A stretch of DNA of 64,000 nt. Origin: Hemileia vastatrix (lineage: Eukaryota > Basidiomycota > Pucciniomycetes > Pucciniales > Zaghouaniaceae). Location of the stretch: contig JASXTE010000002.1 in the NCBI GenBank assembly GCA_030280995.1, forward strand, positions 18,745,683-18,809,682, read 5' to 3'. A model generated the notes under the pieces. The model saw only the letters and a program-made list of their open reading frames with translations, was not told where the DNA came from and did no database searches. This document shows positions 1 to 12,414 of this stretch, in pieces (positions within the stretch are counted from its first letter, which is position 1; each line of letters starts with the position of its first letter). The position numbers and the translations under genes were made by a program.

Positions 1-903
1 TACATAAACTTCATATTCAGTGAAATATGTAGTTATGTTATGTATATTTAGGTCTATAAGTGGGGGTTAACCTCTTAATAGCCTAAAAACTTTATTTTTA
101 TGCTTATTTTAGGTCATATGGACATATTTAGTGGACTCAAAACGCCTACAAAAGTATATACACTTATTTCAGGTGCATATATCCAGTTTGGACAACTTAA
201 TCTGCTTCCTTGGATGGATTTTCATGGATTTATGGGTTGGGATATAATTACTGGGTTAATATGGATGCTTGGTGATGTTTTTTGGGGCTTGGAAAGTTAA
301 TTTGGTTCCTTTTTATTCTTTGTGTTTCATTATATACTCTTTGGATGATTTATTTTACCTATTTTTTTATGGTATCCGCTTTTATCTGTTTATTCTATTT
401 ATGGTATGGGTCTGTGGTATCATTAATTGTGATGGAGGGACCTTAATAAAGGTCTGGGTGTTGAAACTGCTTGAAGTGGATGCCATGGGTAGGTGATGAG
501 CCCTCGCAATGCTTTAATTTCCAGGGATAGAAGTGACATCATCTGTATTGAAGGTCTGTGCACTCCAGTGGATTTTGGTGTAAGTAAGGGAGGATTTGAT
601 GGGTTATTGGACATCACTTACTTACTAAAAATTAAAAAAAACTATAGAACAATTATTATCATATATCAATATATATTAAAGCAGTTACAAATTGATATTA
701 TCTTTAAAAAAGCTATAACTATATTTTATTGATCTATTTTCCACCACTAGCACACATAAAAATCCAAGTATTGTGAGTTTAATTGAGAATAACTATTTTA
801 TTAGTTTTCCACTGAGGTTTAATCACTAAATCATTTATCAATAATTAGTTGGACCATTAATATTTACTATTAAATCATACTTAGATACTAGCACACACTG
901 AAA
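1..903 (+). repeat. 5' LTR of gypsy 1 (partial)
   Basis: The stretch repeats, with scattered differences, the sequence at 7695-7732 joined to 15410-16277. It ends with CACACACTGAAA, where the 3' copy has CACACACTGACA, so a terminal CA is lost by one change. The primer-binding region would start at 904 (ATTGGGGTTCTTTCC), close to GTTGGGAGCCTTTCC at the same place in gypsy 2. I could not assign the primer tRNA. Open frames in this stretch look non-coding. Confidence 0.85.
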
Positions 904-1411
904 ATTGGGGTTCTTTCCTTAATTATTACTTATTATTTAGTATAAGCCTTGGATGTGATTTTTACTCCCAAATATCTCAAAAAAACCAAATACTTGGGTC
1001 TTCAGAACATTAGTGGGTCATAATAACTCAGTGATTGCGGAAAAGAACCTTTATAATAATTGTACTAATTTTTTATAAGAAAAATTAGGTATTTACAGTA
1101 GTAACTGTACCCAATATAAACCCAATTTCACTTGGTATTTAGACACGAATATAACACCCAATTAAATTGGTGTTTGGTTAAATCTTGGTAAGATAATTAT
1201 TCATCCTTATTAAGGTCTAGTTAAACTTATTATTTTATATTTAACAGATTTTTTTGAATTTTTCTTATATTTTATGTAAATAAATAAAGATATAAATTCA
1301 GGGTAAGCTCCAGTGCTTTTATTAGTAATTTTATTGCTAATAATTTTTGTCTACAGATTACCATATAAGTTTTATCTTTTTTAGACATGAAGAATTGTTA
1401 TTTTAGACACA
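904..1411 (+). other. Gypsy 1 untranslated leader
   Basis: AT-rich leader between the 5' LTR and the first gag frame. I see the primer-binding region at its start and no gene in the remainder. Confidence 0.5.
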
Positions 1412-3487
1412 ATGAGTGCAATACAGGACAATTTAAGTGAAAAACCTACTTATAACACCAGTTCTAAAGCTAAAAACATTGCTCCAGGACATCACCATGG
1501 AAGGTCAATCCTACCTACAACCAGAGTCTATGAGTATAGAGGAAAAGGATGCCCTTTTAAAAAAGATAACAATAAAAAAGACTTTACCTCCTCTGCAGGA
1601 TAAACTTTCCCATCTGGCTGAAAAGGTTCTGAAACTAGAGGAATCAAAGTATTTCATGCTAAAGGAGGTAGAGCAATTGTAAAACAACTGCAAGGTGGGG
1701 TTCCAACAAATGAATCAAACCTTGGCAGAGTTAAAGGTAGGGCAGCCAAGCCAAAAACCACCCACCCAAGGAGGGTCACATCATTCCCATGAAAAGATAT
1801 TGGTATAGAAATGGAAGTGGGATTGGTTCCATCAGCAGTGGTCAAGCCACAATTGCAACAGGGATCCACCCCCTCATCAGACTGCCTCAGCTCACCCTTA
1901 CAAAGGAAAACAAAGGCGCCAAAAGTCAGGGCTTTCTCCTATCCCTTGGTAAGTAGATTAACCTCTCATATTGAACAAAATACTGATGATTACAACATAG
2001 GTAATGTTATTGATGTAAAATCTGTACAGAAAATTCAGGAGGACTTAAGACCATTAGGTTTTGATGTAGATACACCTGATTTATCTTTTTTTAATAACAA
2101 CAATACTATTTATAATAATAATACAGTTAACCCTCAGTTGCCACCACTTATTAGTGAGATGAGATGTTCACAAAACAGTGAAATCATTGAGAAGGAAGAC
2201 ATGGAGTATTTTAATAATAACCCAACTGTCCATAGAATTGTTTCAGCATTATAGAATAGAATGACTGAGTGTGAGGAACAGACAATTAAGCTCACAAGTG
2301 ATACAGTTTTGTCCTTGAAATTGAACATTTATCAACTGGAAAAAAGAAATAAAGAATTAGAGAATGAACACTTGGCTCTAACTCTTAAATATGATTCTTT
2401 GAGTAATAAATATAGTGAACTTTTAAAAAAATTCTGTGAGTTAGAAAAATTGCATGAAGAACATTTATTTAAATCTGAATCAAGAACTAAGTTATCTTTT
2501 GCACAAACAAATCAGAGTGTCTCTGATCTGTTACAAAGATTAACTTAAGTTTAGATTGAAACTGCTAATCTACTAATTAATCAGGATAATCATAAGTATA
2601 CACATTATAATAATAATCCTTTTATTGGAAAAAATTAATCTAAATAATTTCCCATACCACCACAAGTAAAACCATCTGGTTGTAGTGTCAAGTCTGAGAA
2701 AACAAATGTAAGGCACAAATCTGTGCAAGAAGAAATACAAGACCATTTATCCAGAGTAAATGAGTAATTGAATTTACCTACAATTAGTGAAACAAAATCC
2801 AATCAGAAAAACTGGCCAAAGATTGATCAGTACCCAACTTATGATGGGGAAGCCAGCTCTGATTTGAAACATTTTATTCAAGGAATTGACAACTTAAAAT
2901 TCTCATAAAAGTTACCAGATGAAGAAATAAAATCAAAATTAATTTCTCTATTAAAGAATGTTGCTTTATTATGGTTTGAAGCTGTATTGAGTGAGGGTAA
3001 AGATTACTCTTGGGCTGAATGGAAACAACTAATTGAAAAACAATTTGGAGGTTCTAAATTCAGTCTCACTCAGCAAAGATTATATGAGAAAACTAGGTAT
3101 AATCCGTTGAACGGTGAAAAAGCTATGGTATTTTTAATGAAATTAAATAAAATATTAAAAGCTATTGAGCCAAACATGGATTTTAACGTATGGAAATATA
3201 ATATAATATATAAATTACCTATATCTGTCAGAGACATTGTTGTAGCTATAACAATAATGGTTGATGAATATTCTGAATTTATTAATATTTGTAATGAAAT
3301 ATTATTAAACCATAAGTATGAAGTAAGGTACACCACTTATAAATATAATAATGAACCTGTGAAAAATCAGAATTCAAAAACACTTCAGGAGAAGCAGAAA
3401 AAACATAACGCATCTGTAGTACCTGAAAAGTATGAAACTAATACTTGTTATAAGTGTAATAAACCTTGGGTTAAAGGTCACAAATAA
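1412..3487 (+). pseudogene. Gypsy 1 gag remnant
   Basis: Gag encodes the structural protein that packages retrotransposon RNA. The frame is broken into pieces (about 1437-1682, 1811-2254, 2261-2548 and 2987-3487). The third piece is rich in Glu, Lys and Leu and looks like a coiled coil. The last piece holds the retrotransposon gag core (aromatic and Leu pattern around WAEWKQLIEKQFGG) and ends in a CCHC-type knuckle, CYKCNKPWVKGHK. That knuckle is cut by a stop just after the His, so its last Cys is lost. The same order and wording recur in gypsy 2 at 58305-60852, which shows both come from one lineage. Many stops are TAA or TAG where the relative has Gln, consistent with C-to-T change. Confidence 0.8.
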
Positions 3488-3604
3488 TAGAAGAATATAA
3501 ATATTGTTGAAAATCAACATGAATCTGAAAATGACACAGAAATAAATAAAGATTCAAGTGATTATGAAAGTAATATCTCATATAGTGATGAAATTGAAGT
3601 CTGT

Positions 3605-6600
3605 GTGTTGGAAGATGATTTGTCTATCTTTGAAGCTCCAATATTAAATTTGGACTCAAATGAATCTTTAATGAATTTTGAGGATGTAGAAATCATTAAG
3701 GATATACAAGCTGATAACTTAATAATGATATCTATCATGGTTACAGCTATCATTTCTGGAGAAAATGTAAATATAGTATTGGACACAGGAGCTGCTGGTT
3801 CTCTTGTTTCTACAAATACATTATAGAAAATTGATTGTGAGTATAAGTCAAAGCTTGAACCCCTTCAAAGAAAAAATCGGAGAGGTTTTGGATCAGTACT
3901 ACACCCCATTGGTCAATATAAAGCTGCTGATTTCTTTAAACATCAACATGGTTATGTTAGAGTAATTTTTGACTTTGTAGTAATGGATAATACTAATTGT
4001 AGTAACTGTTTTATTATTGGAAATGACATTCTGAATAAGTTTGGTGTGAAATTAAATCCTTCTAATAATAATTTTACAATTGGCATAAATGGTAAAAGGA
4101 AATTTAAATTAAATTCTTTTTACATGGTATTACACATTGAGTCAGTGATAAATATTCCATGAAAAGGAAGAGAATCCAATGAAATGGAACTTCTGGAAAC
4201 ATAAATTTCAAAAACATCATTTGGCACTCAGACAAGTGAAGCTGAGAAGACAAATATTTTGGACTTAAATAAAGCATTTCCAATAGCTTTTGCACATGGG
4301 ACTACTGAACTTGGCCTTGTAAAAGAACATGAGATGAAAATTAGTTTAACCTGTGATATGGATAATATTCCTGCTAGTCTTAAAAAGAAACCATACTCTG
4401 CTTCACCAATGAAGAGGAAAGACATAGAGGAAAATATTAAGATGTTATTAAAAATGAAAATTCTTGAGAAGGTTGAAACTACAACAAATTATTGTGTAAT
4501 ATCACCAGTGCTTATTTCTTATGAACAAAATAAGGCAAGACTGTGTGGTGATCATAGAGCATTAAATACATTTACAGTAGATGATATTTATCCCTTGCCA
4601 AGGATTGCCTCTATACATGCTACCCTTAGAGGTGCTAAGTATATTAGTTGCCTATATGAAAATAAAGGGTACTATCAAATTACTGTTGAAAAGAATTAAC
4701 AGAACTTTTTGTTGATGGCAAAACATATGGGAATATATAAATATGTCAGGATGCCATTTAGACCAAAAAATGCTCTGTCAGTATTTCAGACGTTAATGGA
4801 TATAACATTCCATAATGAAATGATTGAGGGATAGTTAATGGTATACATTGATGACATTATAGTGTTCTCTAAGACATATGATGAACACTTAATCTATTTA
4901 AAGAAGGTATTTCAAAAGATGGATGAAATAAATATGACCCTTGCATTGAAAAATGTAAGTTTGGGTTTGAGTCCTTAAAATTTCTTGTTCATATTTTATC
5001 TGGCTTACAAATATGTTTAGACCAAAATAAAGTGGCTGAAATAAACAATATTGGAATTCCTCAAAATGTAAAGGATGTACAATCTTTTCTTGGTATGTGT
5101 GGTTATTATAGAAAATATATAAAAAACTACCAATTAATTGCTGCACCATTGACCACACTGATAAAGAAATCAGAAGCCTTCATTTGGAATAATGAAAGAC
5201 AACAGGCTTTTTATAAGTTGAAAGAATTTTTGATTACAGCTCCTATCTTGGGATTACCAGATTTCAAATTTCCATTTGTATTGTATACAGATTCAAGTTT
5301 TATTGGTCTGGGTGCTGCCTTGCATCAAAAACAACTTATTGAAGGGAAAATTTAAGAAGTAGTTATTTGCTATATTTCACGTACTATAAGAAGTAGTGAA
5401 TTAAAATATAGGGCTACTATACTTGAATGTTTGGCAGTAGTATGGGCTCTTAAGAAGCTACATTATTACCTTGAAGACCAAAAATTTGAGTTAATAACTG
5501 ACTGTAGTGCAGTTAAGTCACTCTTAAATATGAAAACTCCTAATAGACATATGTTTAGATGGAAATTAGCTGTACAAGAATACAGAGGACGGATGACTAT
5601 TACACATAGAGCAGGAACCTTACACTCTAATGTAGATCTGTTATCTAGAGTACCTCTACCCAATAATGATGATAATCCTGCTTATGTACCTGAAACAGAT
5701 ATTATTAAAATTTATGAAATTTATATTGTAGTTCTTGAGGATGAATTTATGCAATCAATTCTTGATAATTGTGCTTCAGATCCTGACTTGAGTAAACTTA
5801 CTACAATATTAAATGATCCGTCTAATGCTTCAATGAGTGTTTTAATAAAAACATTACCACATAAGTATAAGGAAGCATTAGAAAAAGGAAAATTTTCCAT
5901 TTAGGATGGTTTTATATATTACAGAAAGAAATTAAGCAATGTAATTGTAATTCCCCCTTCAATGAAGGAGTTAATGTTAAGCATATGTCATGATGATATA
6001 TTAGAAGGTCATTTTGACTTCCATAAAACATTAATCAGAGTAAGAAATACAGCTTGGTGGATTAACATGTCTGGTGATGTTCAAAAATATGTTGAAACAT
6101 GTGATTCTTGTCAAAAATCTAAATGATTAATGCGAAAAAGAGTTGGTTTATTACAACAACTTGAGCAACCAAAAGCTCCATGGGAAATAGTTAACATGAA
6201 CTTTGTAACAAGTTTTCCAATAGCAGGGCATAAGAGTTATAACTCCTGCTTGGTAATTGTAGATAGATTTACAAAAATGTGTAAATTTATTCCTACCCAC
6301 AAAGAGGTTTCTGCAAAGGACTTAGCTTTTTTATGGTGGACACAAATGTTAAATATAGCAGGTTTCCCAAAAGCAATAGTCTCAGACAGAGATCCTGAAT
6401 TTACTTCTGAGTTCTGGACATCACTTATGGATGTTTCAGGGTGTCAATAAAAACTTTCCACAGCACACCATCCACAAACTAATGGGCTAGCAAAAAGAAT
6501 GATACAAACCTTAGAATATGTGATAAGAAGATATTGCGCTTTTGGTCTTGATTTAAAGAAAATGACAAATTCACACATGATTGGGTAACCACAATCCCAG

Positions 6601-7229
6601 GTTTAGAATTTGAATACAATAGTACAGTACATTCTGTCACTGGCAAAAAGCCATTTGAGTTATGGTTAAAGTATGTACCTAATACCCCTGCTAAAACTCT
6701 TAATAAATTACCTAGATTGGATATCCATCCAGGTACAAAATCTTTTCTTCAGATGAAGAATTATGCAGAAAAAATGCTCAAGAATTTATAAATAAGGCAT
6801 TTTAGTATGAGAAGAAAAGATGGGATAAAGCCCATAAAGAACAAATGTTAAAAGAGGGTGATGGAGTCCTTATTTATACACTACATTTCAATTTAAATGG
6901 TAATGTTAAATTAAAGGATCCATTCATTGGACCATTTGTAGTAAAAAAGATGGTTGGTAACAATTCTGTTGAAGTTATTCTATATGCACCATATTATAGA
7001 AAACATCTGGTATTTCCTATTTCTCTTAAAAAACCATCCAGTATTTCCTATTTCTCTTATAAAACCATACCATTCTAATGATACTGCTCTCTTTCCAAGA
7101 AGATCAGGAAGGCATAAAAAGCAACCTGAAGAAATAGTTGAAAAGGCAGAAATTGAAAATATGCTTAAAAAGAGACACCTTACTAAAGAAAAGGGAGTTG
7201 AGTATCTATTAAAGTTTAAAAAAAATTAA
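3605..7229 (+). pseudogene. Gypsy 1 pol remnant (PR-RT-RH-IN)
   Basis: Pol pieces occur in Ty3/gypsy order. Protease has VLDTGAAGSL at about 3776-3805. Reverse transcriptase spans about 4320-4985, with LCGDHRALNTF and the intact catalytic YIDDIIVFS near 4845. RNase H follows, with LYTDSSFIGLGAAL near 5284 and ELITDCSAVKSLL near 5490. The integrase zinc region is near 5990-6120 and the core near 6180-6520. In the integrase the usual first Asp reads Asn (VNMNFVT) and the usual Glu of the third motif reads Lys (NGLAKRMIQ), so it is inactive even apart from the stops. The C-terminal tail runs to 7229. No chromodomain is visible. Confidence 0.85.
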
Positions 7230-7422
7230 TTAAATATAACCAGTGGATTGCAAAAAATGAAATCTCTGATCTTAAAAATCTCTTGAAAAAATTCAAATCT
7301 AAACAATACTGTTTAATTCAGTATATGTATTCTAGAATTTTTAAATTTATTTTTCTATTCACTCCTTACTTATTAATTAAAAAGTCTTAATATTTTTTTA
7401 TTGTTTTTTTTGGGTGAGGGAG

Positions 7423-7732
7423 TTTCAGCCTTTGTATCTCAAGGACTGAGTAACTCTTATGTTTAAAATAAGATAACCTTAATTACATTAAGCTTATTAC
7501 TTAGAAAAAGGTTAAATACTTATATATATGGTTATAATACATATATATATAATTGTTACACTATTATATGACTTATAGTAGTTTAAATAGCTTATCCATA
7601 GCCTAAAAATACTTATTTAGTTGTTAATGGAGTCATAATATACTTATTTTAAGTGATATTAAGTAATTCTAGACATACATAAGTTTATATTTATACATAA
7701 ACCTCATATTCATTGAAATATGTAGTTATATT
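7423..7732 (+). repeat. 3' LTR of gypsy 1, left part
   Basis: The LTR begins TTTCAGCC right after the purine tract; the second gypsy has TGTCAGC at the same place, so the original TG has probably changed to TT. The repeat continues at 15410 on the far side of the Harbinger insertion. The last three bases, ATT, are the target duplication. Confidence 0.8.
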
Positions 7733-7870
7733 AGGGGGTATCAATGTTGACCGATCCGCAATTAAATTAATTGCGGAAAATAATCTGCATACCCCAATTA
7801 TCTTCCGCAATTATTTTTGCTAATAATTGGGTTATTAGACACTTTACGTGTCAATGTTCACCTCTTATCC
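7733..7870 (+). repeat. Harbinger left end and subterminal region
   Basis: The terminal repeat is followed by a local palindrome, CCGCAATTA/TAATTGCGG (7756-7779), and a second TTCCGCAATTA. The first 33 or so bases pair with the right end. The same end sequence, inverted, closes the MITE at 46329-46676. Confidence 0.85.
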
Positions 7871-8083
7871 GACATTTTTTTACTCAATTTTCCATAACCA
7901 CATCTTGGACAACTTTCTGGATATCCCAGCCTTCTACCTTGCTGCGCACTTCCATTCTCATCCCATCCTGTTCATTCTATCCGCTCAGAATTTCTCCCCA
8001 TTTCATCTATTTGATTCTTCTCCTTTTCATCTCGCTATCTCATCTGCTTGTTTCTGCTCCTTTTCATCTTCATTTATAATAAC

Positions 8084-9481
8084 ATGCCTCGTCATCCTAG
8101 ATCTTCTCAAAGGCAGCTATCACCCAGTTGTTCTTCAATTCCCACTACTTCCTCTTTTCCCCGCTCAGCCAAGAAATCAAAGACTGTTCAATTAAAAAAA
8201 GATGATCATCTCATTCTTATCAACTGGCTGAAAACCAAATCTAACTATGATTCTTGTTTTGGTACTGAGTATGCCACTAAAGTAGGACGGCCCCCCACAT
8301 CAAAAGTTAATGGCTATCTTCTAATGGCAAATGAATTACGCAATAAGACCAAGGGAAGGATTTATCTTTTGCCTAAACAGATGTCTGAACGCTTCAAGCA
8401 TTATCGAGCAAAATACAAGAAGGCAAAGGCTCTTTCATCTTCCACTGGTTTTGGGGTTACTGACATTGATATAACTAAGGGTATAAAATCCATAGACAAT
8501 AAACTTGATTCTTTATGTCCTTACTTTAAAGAGATGGATGCAATTTTTGGAGAGCGAGCCAATGTTAATCCTGTAAACATGTTGGATGGAGAAGATCCTA
8601 TATCCGAACATGATGTCGAAGCAAATCTTTTCCCATCCTCTTCCTCCACTCAAGCCTCCCCTCTTCTAAATTCTACGAATCTAGATAGCTTTGCTATTGA
8701 TCCTATGGGCGATTTAACCCAACCCAATCTAACTCAGGTCTGTTTCTTTTATCTTATCAATTCTATTTTTTTATTTACTTATATTTTTCTTATTTCTTAA
8801 AAGGCTGATGAACAAACCCAGGATCCTCAATCAACTGAGTCTGAAGCTAGTGACAATGATGAGGAGGAAAATGCTACGTTGAACAAAAAGAGAAGGGCTT
8901 CAACTAGTCTAAATTTCCTCTCCCAAAGAAGACGAAAAAGTGATACTTCATCACAAACACCTTTTTCTTTGATGGAACAGTTTTTAGAGAAACGTGATGC
9001 TGGTAAGTGATATCATACCTCTTATTACTTTACTCTGCTTTTCTTCTACTTTATGTTAATTTTTATTCTCACTCTAGAACAAGTGGAAATTGCTAAAGAG
9101 ACACTGAGCTTTGAAAAGAAGAAATACGAGCTCTCTTTAAGGAGGGATGACAGAGTACAAGATTTGGAAGAGAGGAAGTATGAGCTCTCCTTACGGAAGG
9201 ATGATCGGATCCAAGATTTGGAGGAGAAGAAGTTTGAGCTCTCTTTACAGAAGGATGGTAGGGCCCAAGATTTGGAGGAGAAGAAGTTTGAGTTAACTCT
9301 TAGTATTGAAAAATCCAAAAATAAGGAAAAAACACTCGAGCATCAAAACTTAATGGAACAGATGAAGTATAAGCATGATCTCCAAGAAAGTTCTAAAAAG
9401 AAAGATTTCTTGATCGAATGCATTAAAGCAAACAAATCTGTTGAAGAAATAGAACGTTTAATGAAATTTTTTGTTGACTAG
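8084..9481 (+). CDS. Transposon-encoded Myb/SANT-like DNA-binding protein with coiled coil
   Basis: Three exons (8084-8737, 8804-9002, 9078-9481) join to an intact 418-residue frame; the introns are 66 and 75 bp with GT/AG borders. Residues about 40-150 form a trihelix/Myb-SANT-like domain. The pattern is two Trp/Leu helices around LILINWLKTKSNYD, then GRPPTSKVNGYLLMANEL and a basic KQMSERFKHYRAKYKKA helix. This fits the second protein of PIF/Harbinger elements, which binds the ends and helps import the transposase. An acidic/Ser linker and a basic stretch NKKRR (possible nuclear signal) follow. Exon 3 is a long coiled coil with about three 20-residue repeats of the type YELSLRKDDRIQDLEE. A decayed homologue lies on the - strand at 52720-53935. 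The SANT assignment rests on pattern and context. Confidence 0.75.
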
Positions 9482-10342
9482 TTTCTTTTATTTCTTTCAC
9501 ACTTCATGTGTTCATATGTATTTGTACATAAATTTTACAATTATTTTCAGTATTTCTTGAAATATCGTATTTTAATGATAAATATTCTTTTTTTAAATAA
9601 AATTTTCAAGTCTCCTTTGAAAATTTGACAATCCCCCACCCCTGTATTTTTTTGAAGTAAGGGGTGGGTATCACAAAAATTCTTTCATGTCATGAATCTT
9701 GAAAGTTTTATATGAAAATTTGGCTTTACTACCCCCTGCATTTTCCCGGTATCCTAAAAATTCTTACATGTCAAGAATTTCACAAGTCTTATAAAAAATT
9801 TTGGCACAACCTCCCATGGATTTTATTGAAGTAAGGGACGGGTATCACCAAAAAAATTTCACCAAAATATTTACAAGTCAAAAAAATTCTATATCTGTTT
9901 AAAAAAATTGGCAATACTCTCCCCTGCATTTTATTGAAGCAAGGGGTGGGTATCACCAAAATTTTTCTAAGTCATCAATTTCACATGTCAGATTTGAAAA
10001 TTTGGCAATACCCCCCCTGCATTTTATTGAAGTAAGGGGTGGAAGTCATCTAAATTTAATATAATTACATAAATTATTAAATAAATATCTAATATATATC
10101 AATTTCCCTAGTTTAATGTAATGACAATCCCTCAAGCCAAAATGCAGACCAAGTCGAGAAACATAAGTTTGGGACTTTCTACAGGTATAGGAAAGAGGAA
10201 CCCCATGAAACAAATAAATGTTATCATGATTACCTGTTATACAACACAAGGTCGATGGCTCATCACATTATTTGAGAAAATTGATATATAAAAAATATTT
10301 ATCAAAAATTTATGAAAAAATATAAAATTTTCGATGATAACT
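9482..10342. repeat. Tandem repeats between convergent genes
   Basis: From about 9620 to 10050 there are about five imperfect copies of a unit of 85-110 bp. Each carries CCCCTGCATTTTATTGAAG followed by TAAGGGGTGGGTATCACC, so each unit can pair on itself through CCCC/GGGG ends. The array lies between the 3' ends of the DNA-binding protein gene and the oxygenase gene and could act as a two-way terminator. One to two units survive, inverted, at about 52300-52500. The segment 10050-10270 is also conserved there (about 52110-52290) although I see no frame in it. Confidence 0.7.
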
Positions 10343-11778
10343 CTAATCCCCATACTTTTTGGATCTAGATAAAGTTTTTTTAAATCGAATAACTTTACCT
10401 TCTTTCTTTACCTTATTGATTCTTTGTATCAACTTATTACTGATTTGAAATGAGCAACCGAAATGAGTGAAATCTTGACAGGATTTCAAACCAGGAGGAG
10501 CTTTGGTCGTTTGATGATTATCCTTAGAAGAATTCCAAATAGTTTCGATGATACCATTTCCCAAACCAAAATCAATGATGCACCGGTGGTCTGGAAAATA
10601 TAAACCATGTCCTTTGATTTTAGCTGGAGATGGTATTGGGTGGCCAGTTATCGGATTGATATATGAGAATATTCCAAAAGTAAGAAAATTGGAATCATTC
10701 CTATCGAAATGAATCCTATTGTGGAATCCAGAATGAGTGATAATAACATTAGAAAATAAAAGATATTCGTGGCTGATATCTTCCCATTCAGAGTCACACC
10801 AATTCGGTATTCCAACTTTGGTTGCAAGGTCATGATTTTTTTCAAATGCCTTATTACAGAGCTTTTTGAGTCGAAGAGCAAGAAAAGAATTAAAGTAGGG
10901 TAGAGTGTCCCATAAGCGAAAATCTTCATCTTTTTGTGCTTTAGTGATATTATTGAGCAATGAATATATACCTATATAATTGAAATAAGTAAAATGATAT
11001 TAAGAATGGAACAAAAATTATTAGACATACCAAGAGAATATCCTTTGACAAAACCAGGTCTCCAACCAAAACCAATCATGATACCACCCAACAAATTCTT
11101 ATTCCTTATAGGTAATCGAACCAAAGCCATTTGATAAAGAGTTATGATAAGATCGGATAGTTGATTAAAAGCTTCATCTTTTACACCATCGAATGAATGA
11201 ACTTCCAAAATGAATTGAGGCTTAAAAGCATTGCTGATAACTGCAACAACTCGATCATCTCCAAATTCTGTTAGATATTTGATATCTTCTGGTAATTTTT
11301 TCGGATATTGATTTTTTTTATCTACTTTAGTTTTATAAAAAAAAATGTTTGGGATATGACAAAAATAACTTTCGCAGAGAGACTTTTTTTTTAAATATCT
11401 TTTCTTCTGATGAGACTGATTATCTTTAATTTTTTTTGATGATTTAGAAGATGATTGTATGGAAGTTGATTTCAAAGAAGATGATAGAGTTGATTTCAAA
11501 GAAGATGATAGAGATGATAAAGATGAAGATGATAAAGAAGATAAATTTATTTTTGATGATTTAGAAGAAGATTGTATGGATCTTGATTTTGAAGAAGATG
11601 ATAGTGATGATAAAGATGAAGATGATAAAGAAGATAAATTTATTTTTGATGATTTAGAAGAAGATTGTATGGATCTTGATTTTGAAGAAGATGATAGTGA
11701 TGATAAAGATGAAGATGATAAAGAAGATAAAGATGAAGATGAGAGAGAAGTAAGGGGTGAATCTGAAGAAGAAGACAT
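10343..11778 (-). CDS. TET/JBP-like 2-oxoglutarate/Fe(II) dioxygenase (transposon-borne)
   Basis: Two exons (11778-11031 and 10971-10343; 59-bp phase-1 intron) give an intact 458-residue protein. TET/JBP enzymes oxidise the methyl group of 5-methylcytosine or thymine in DNA, using Fe(II) and 2-oxoglutarate. Residues 1-115 are a Ser-rich low-complexity region with 31-residue repeats. The double-stranded beta-helix core follows: the HxD metal pair in RIHFDRND (His about 337), the distal His in KDNHQTT (about 401), and FTHFGCSFQIS. In that last motif the residue expected to be the Arg that grips 2-oxoglutarate is His. The second oxygenase at 36862-38070 has Arg there (FTRIGSSIQIS) and shares the intron position and phase. 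It lies upstream-to-downstream between the transposase and DNA-binding protein genes. Substrate is inferred from family only. Confidence 0.8.
11430..11765 (-). repeat. 93-bp in-frame repeats in the oxygenase N-terminus
   Basis: About two and a half copies of a 93-bp unit encode 31-residue Ser-rich repeats (SSLSSSSLSSLSSSS then KSRSIQSSSKSSKINL). Copies are nearly identical, as expected of recent slippage or unequal exchange. The antisense acidic frame here (GAT/GAA codons on the + strand) is only a shadow of this repeat. Confidence 0.9.
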
Positions 11779-11799
11779 TTTTTTGATCTGAAAAAAAAT

Positions 11800-12414
11800 T
11801 AAATGTCAATAAAATTTCAACTCAATTTTTTTTAAAAAAAAATCTCACCTTATTTTTCAAATAAAAAAACTGTTTTTTATTTAAAAATTAAAATAGAAAA
11901 AAAAACAAAAAAACAAATAACAAAAAACAAAAAATGAGTAAAAAATTTTCCAAAAAAAAATTTTATTAAAAAAAAAACCTGAGGTTTTATTTTTAAAAAG
12001 AAAATAAAAGCAAAATCCTTAAAAAAAAAAAAAATTTATCCAAAAAAAAAAATTTCAGTAAAAATTAAATCACAAAAAAAAAAAAAATTAAAAAAAAAAT
12101 TAAAAGTGAACCTGAAGATTGGTTATTAAAAACCTTCTCACAAGATCCTGAAAAAAAAAAAAAAAAATCAGTAAAATCAAAATCAAAAATAAAAAAATTA
12201 TTTAAATAAAATCAAAATCACAAAAATTAATTATAGAAAAATTAAATATAAAATTATAAACCTTTTTTGTATTGTAAATAAGAGGGACAGTCCTTATCAG
12301 CAAAAAAAAAATTTTTTTTTCTATATTACTGCAAAAAAAATAAAAAAAATAATCAAAATTACAAACAAAAATTTGTTAGTATCTTTATTTGAAAGTTAGT
12401 AACCCATCTTTATC
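11800..12414. other. A/T homopolymer-rich stretch inside the Harbinger
   Basis: Dominated by runs of A and short T runs with no frame. It lies within the predicted 5' intron of the oxygenase gene. I see no other signal. Confidence 0.6.

Noticed and set aside
269..732. Short frames in the 5' LTR
   Set aside because: The LTR is non-coding; the frames are not kept in the second LTR copy.
11459..11791. Acidic Asp/Glu-rich frame on the + strand
   Set aside because: Antisense shadow of the Ser-rich repeats of the oxygenase, which has matching splice sites and catalytic motifs.
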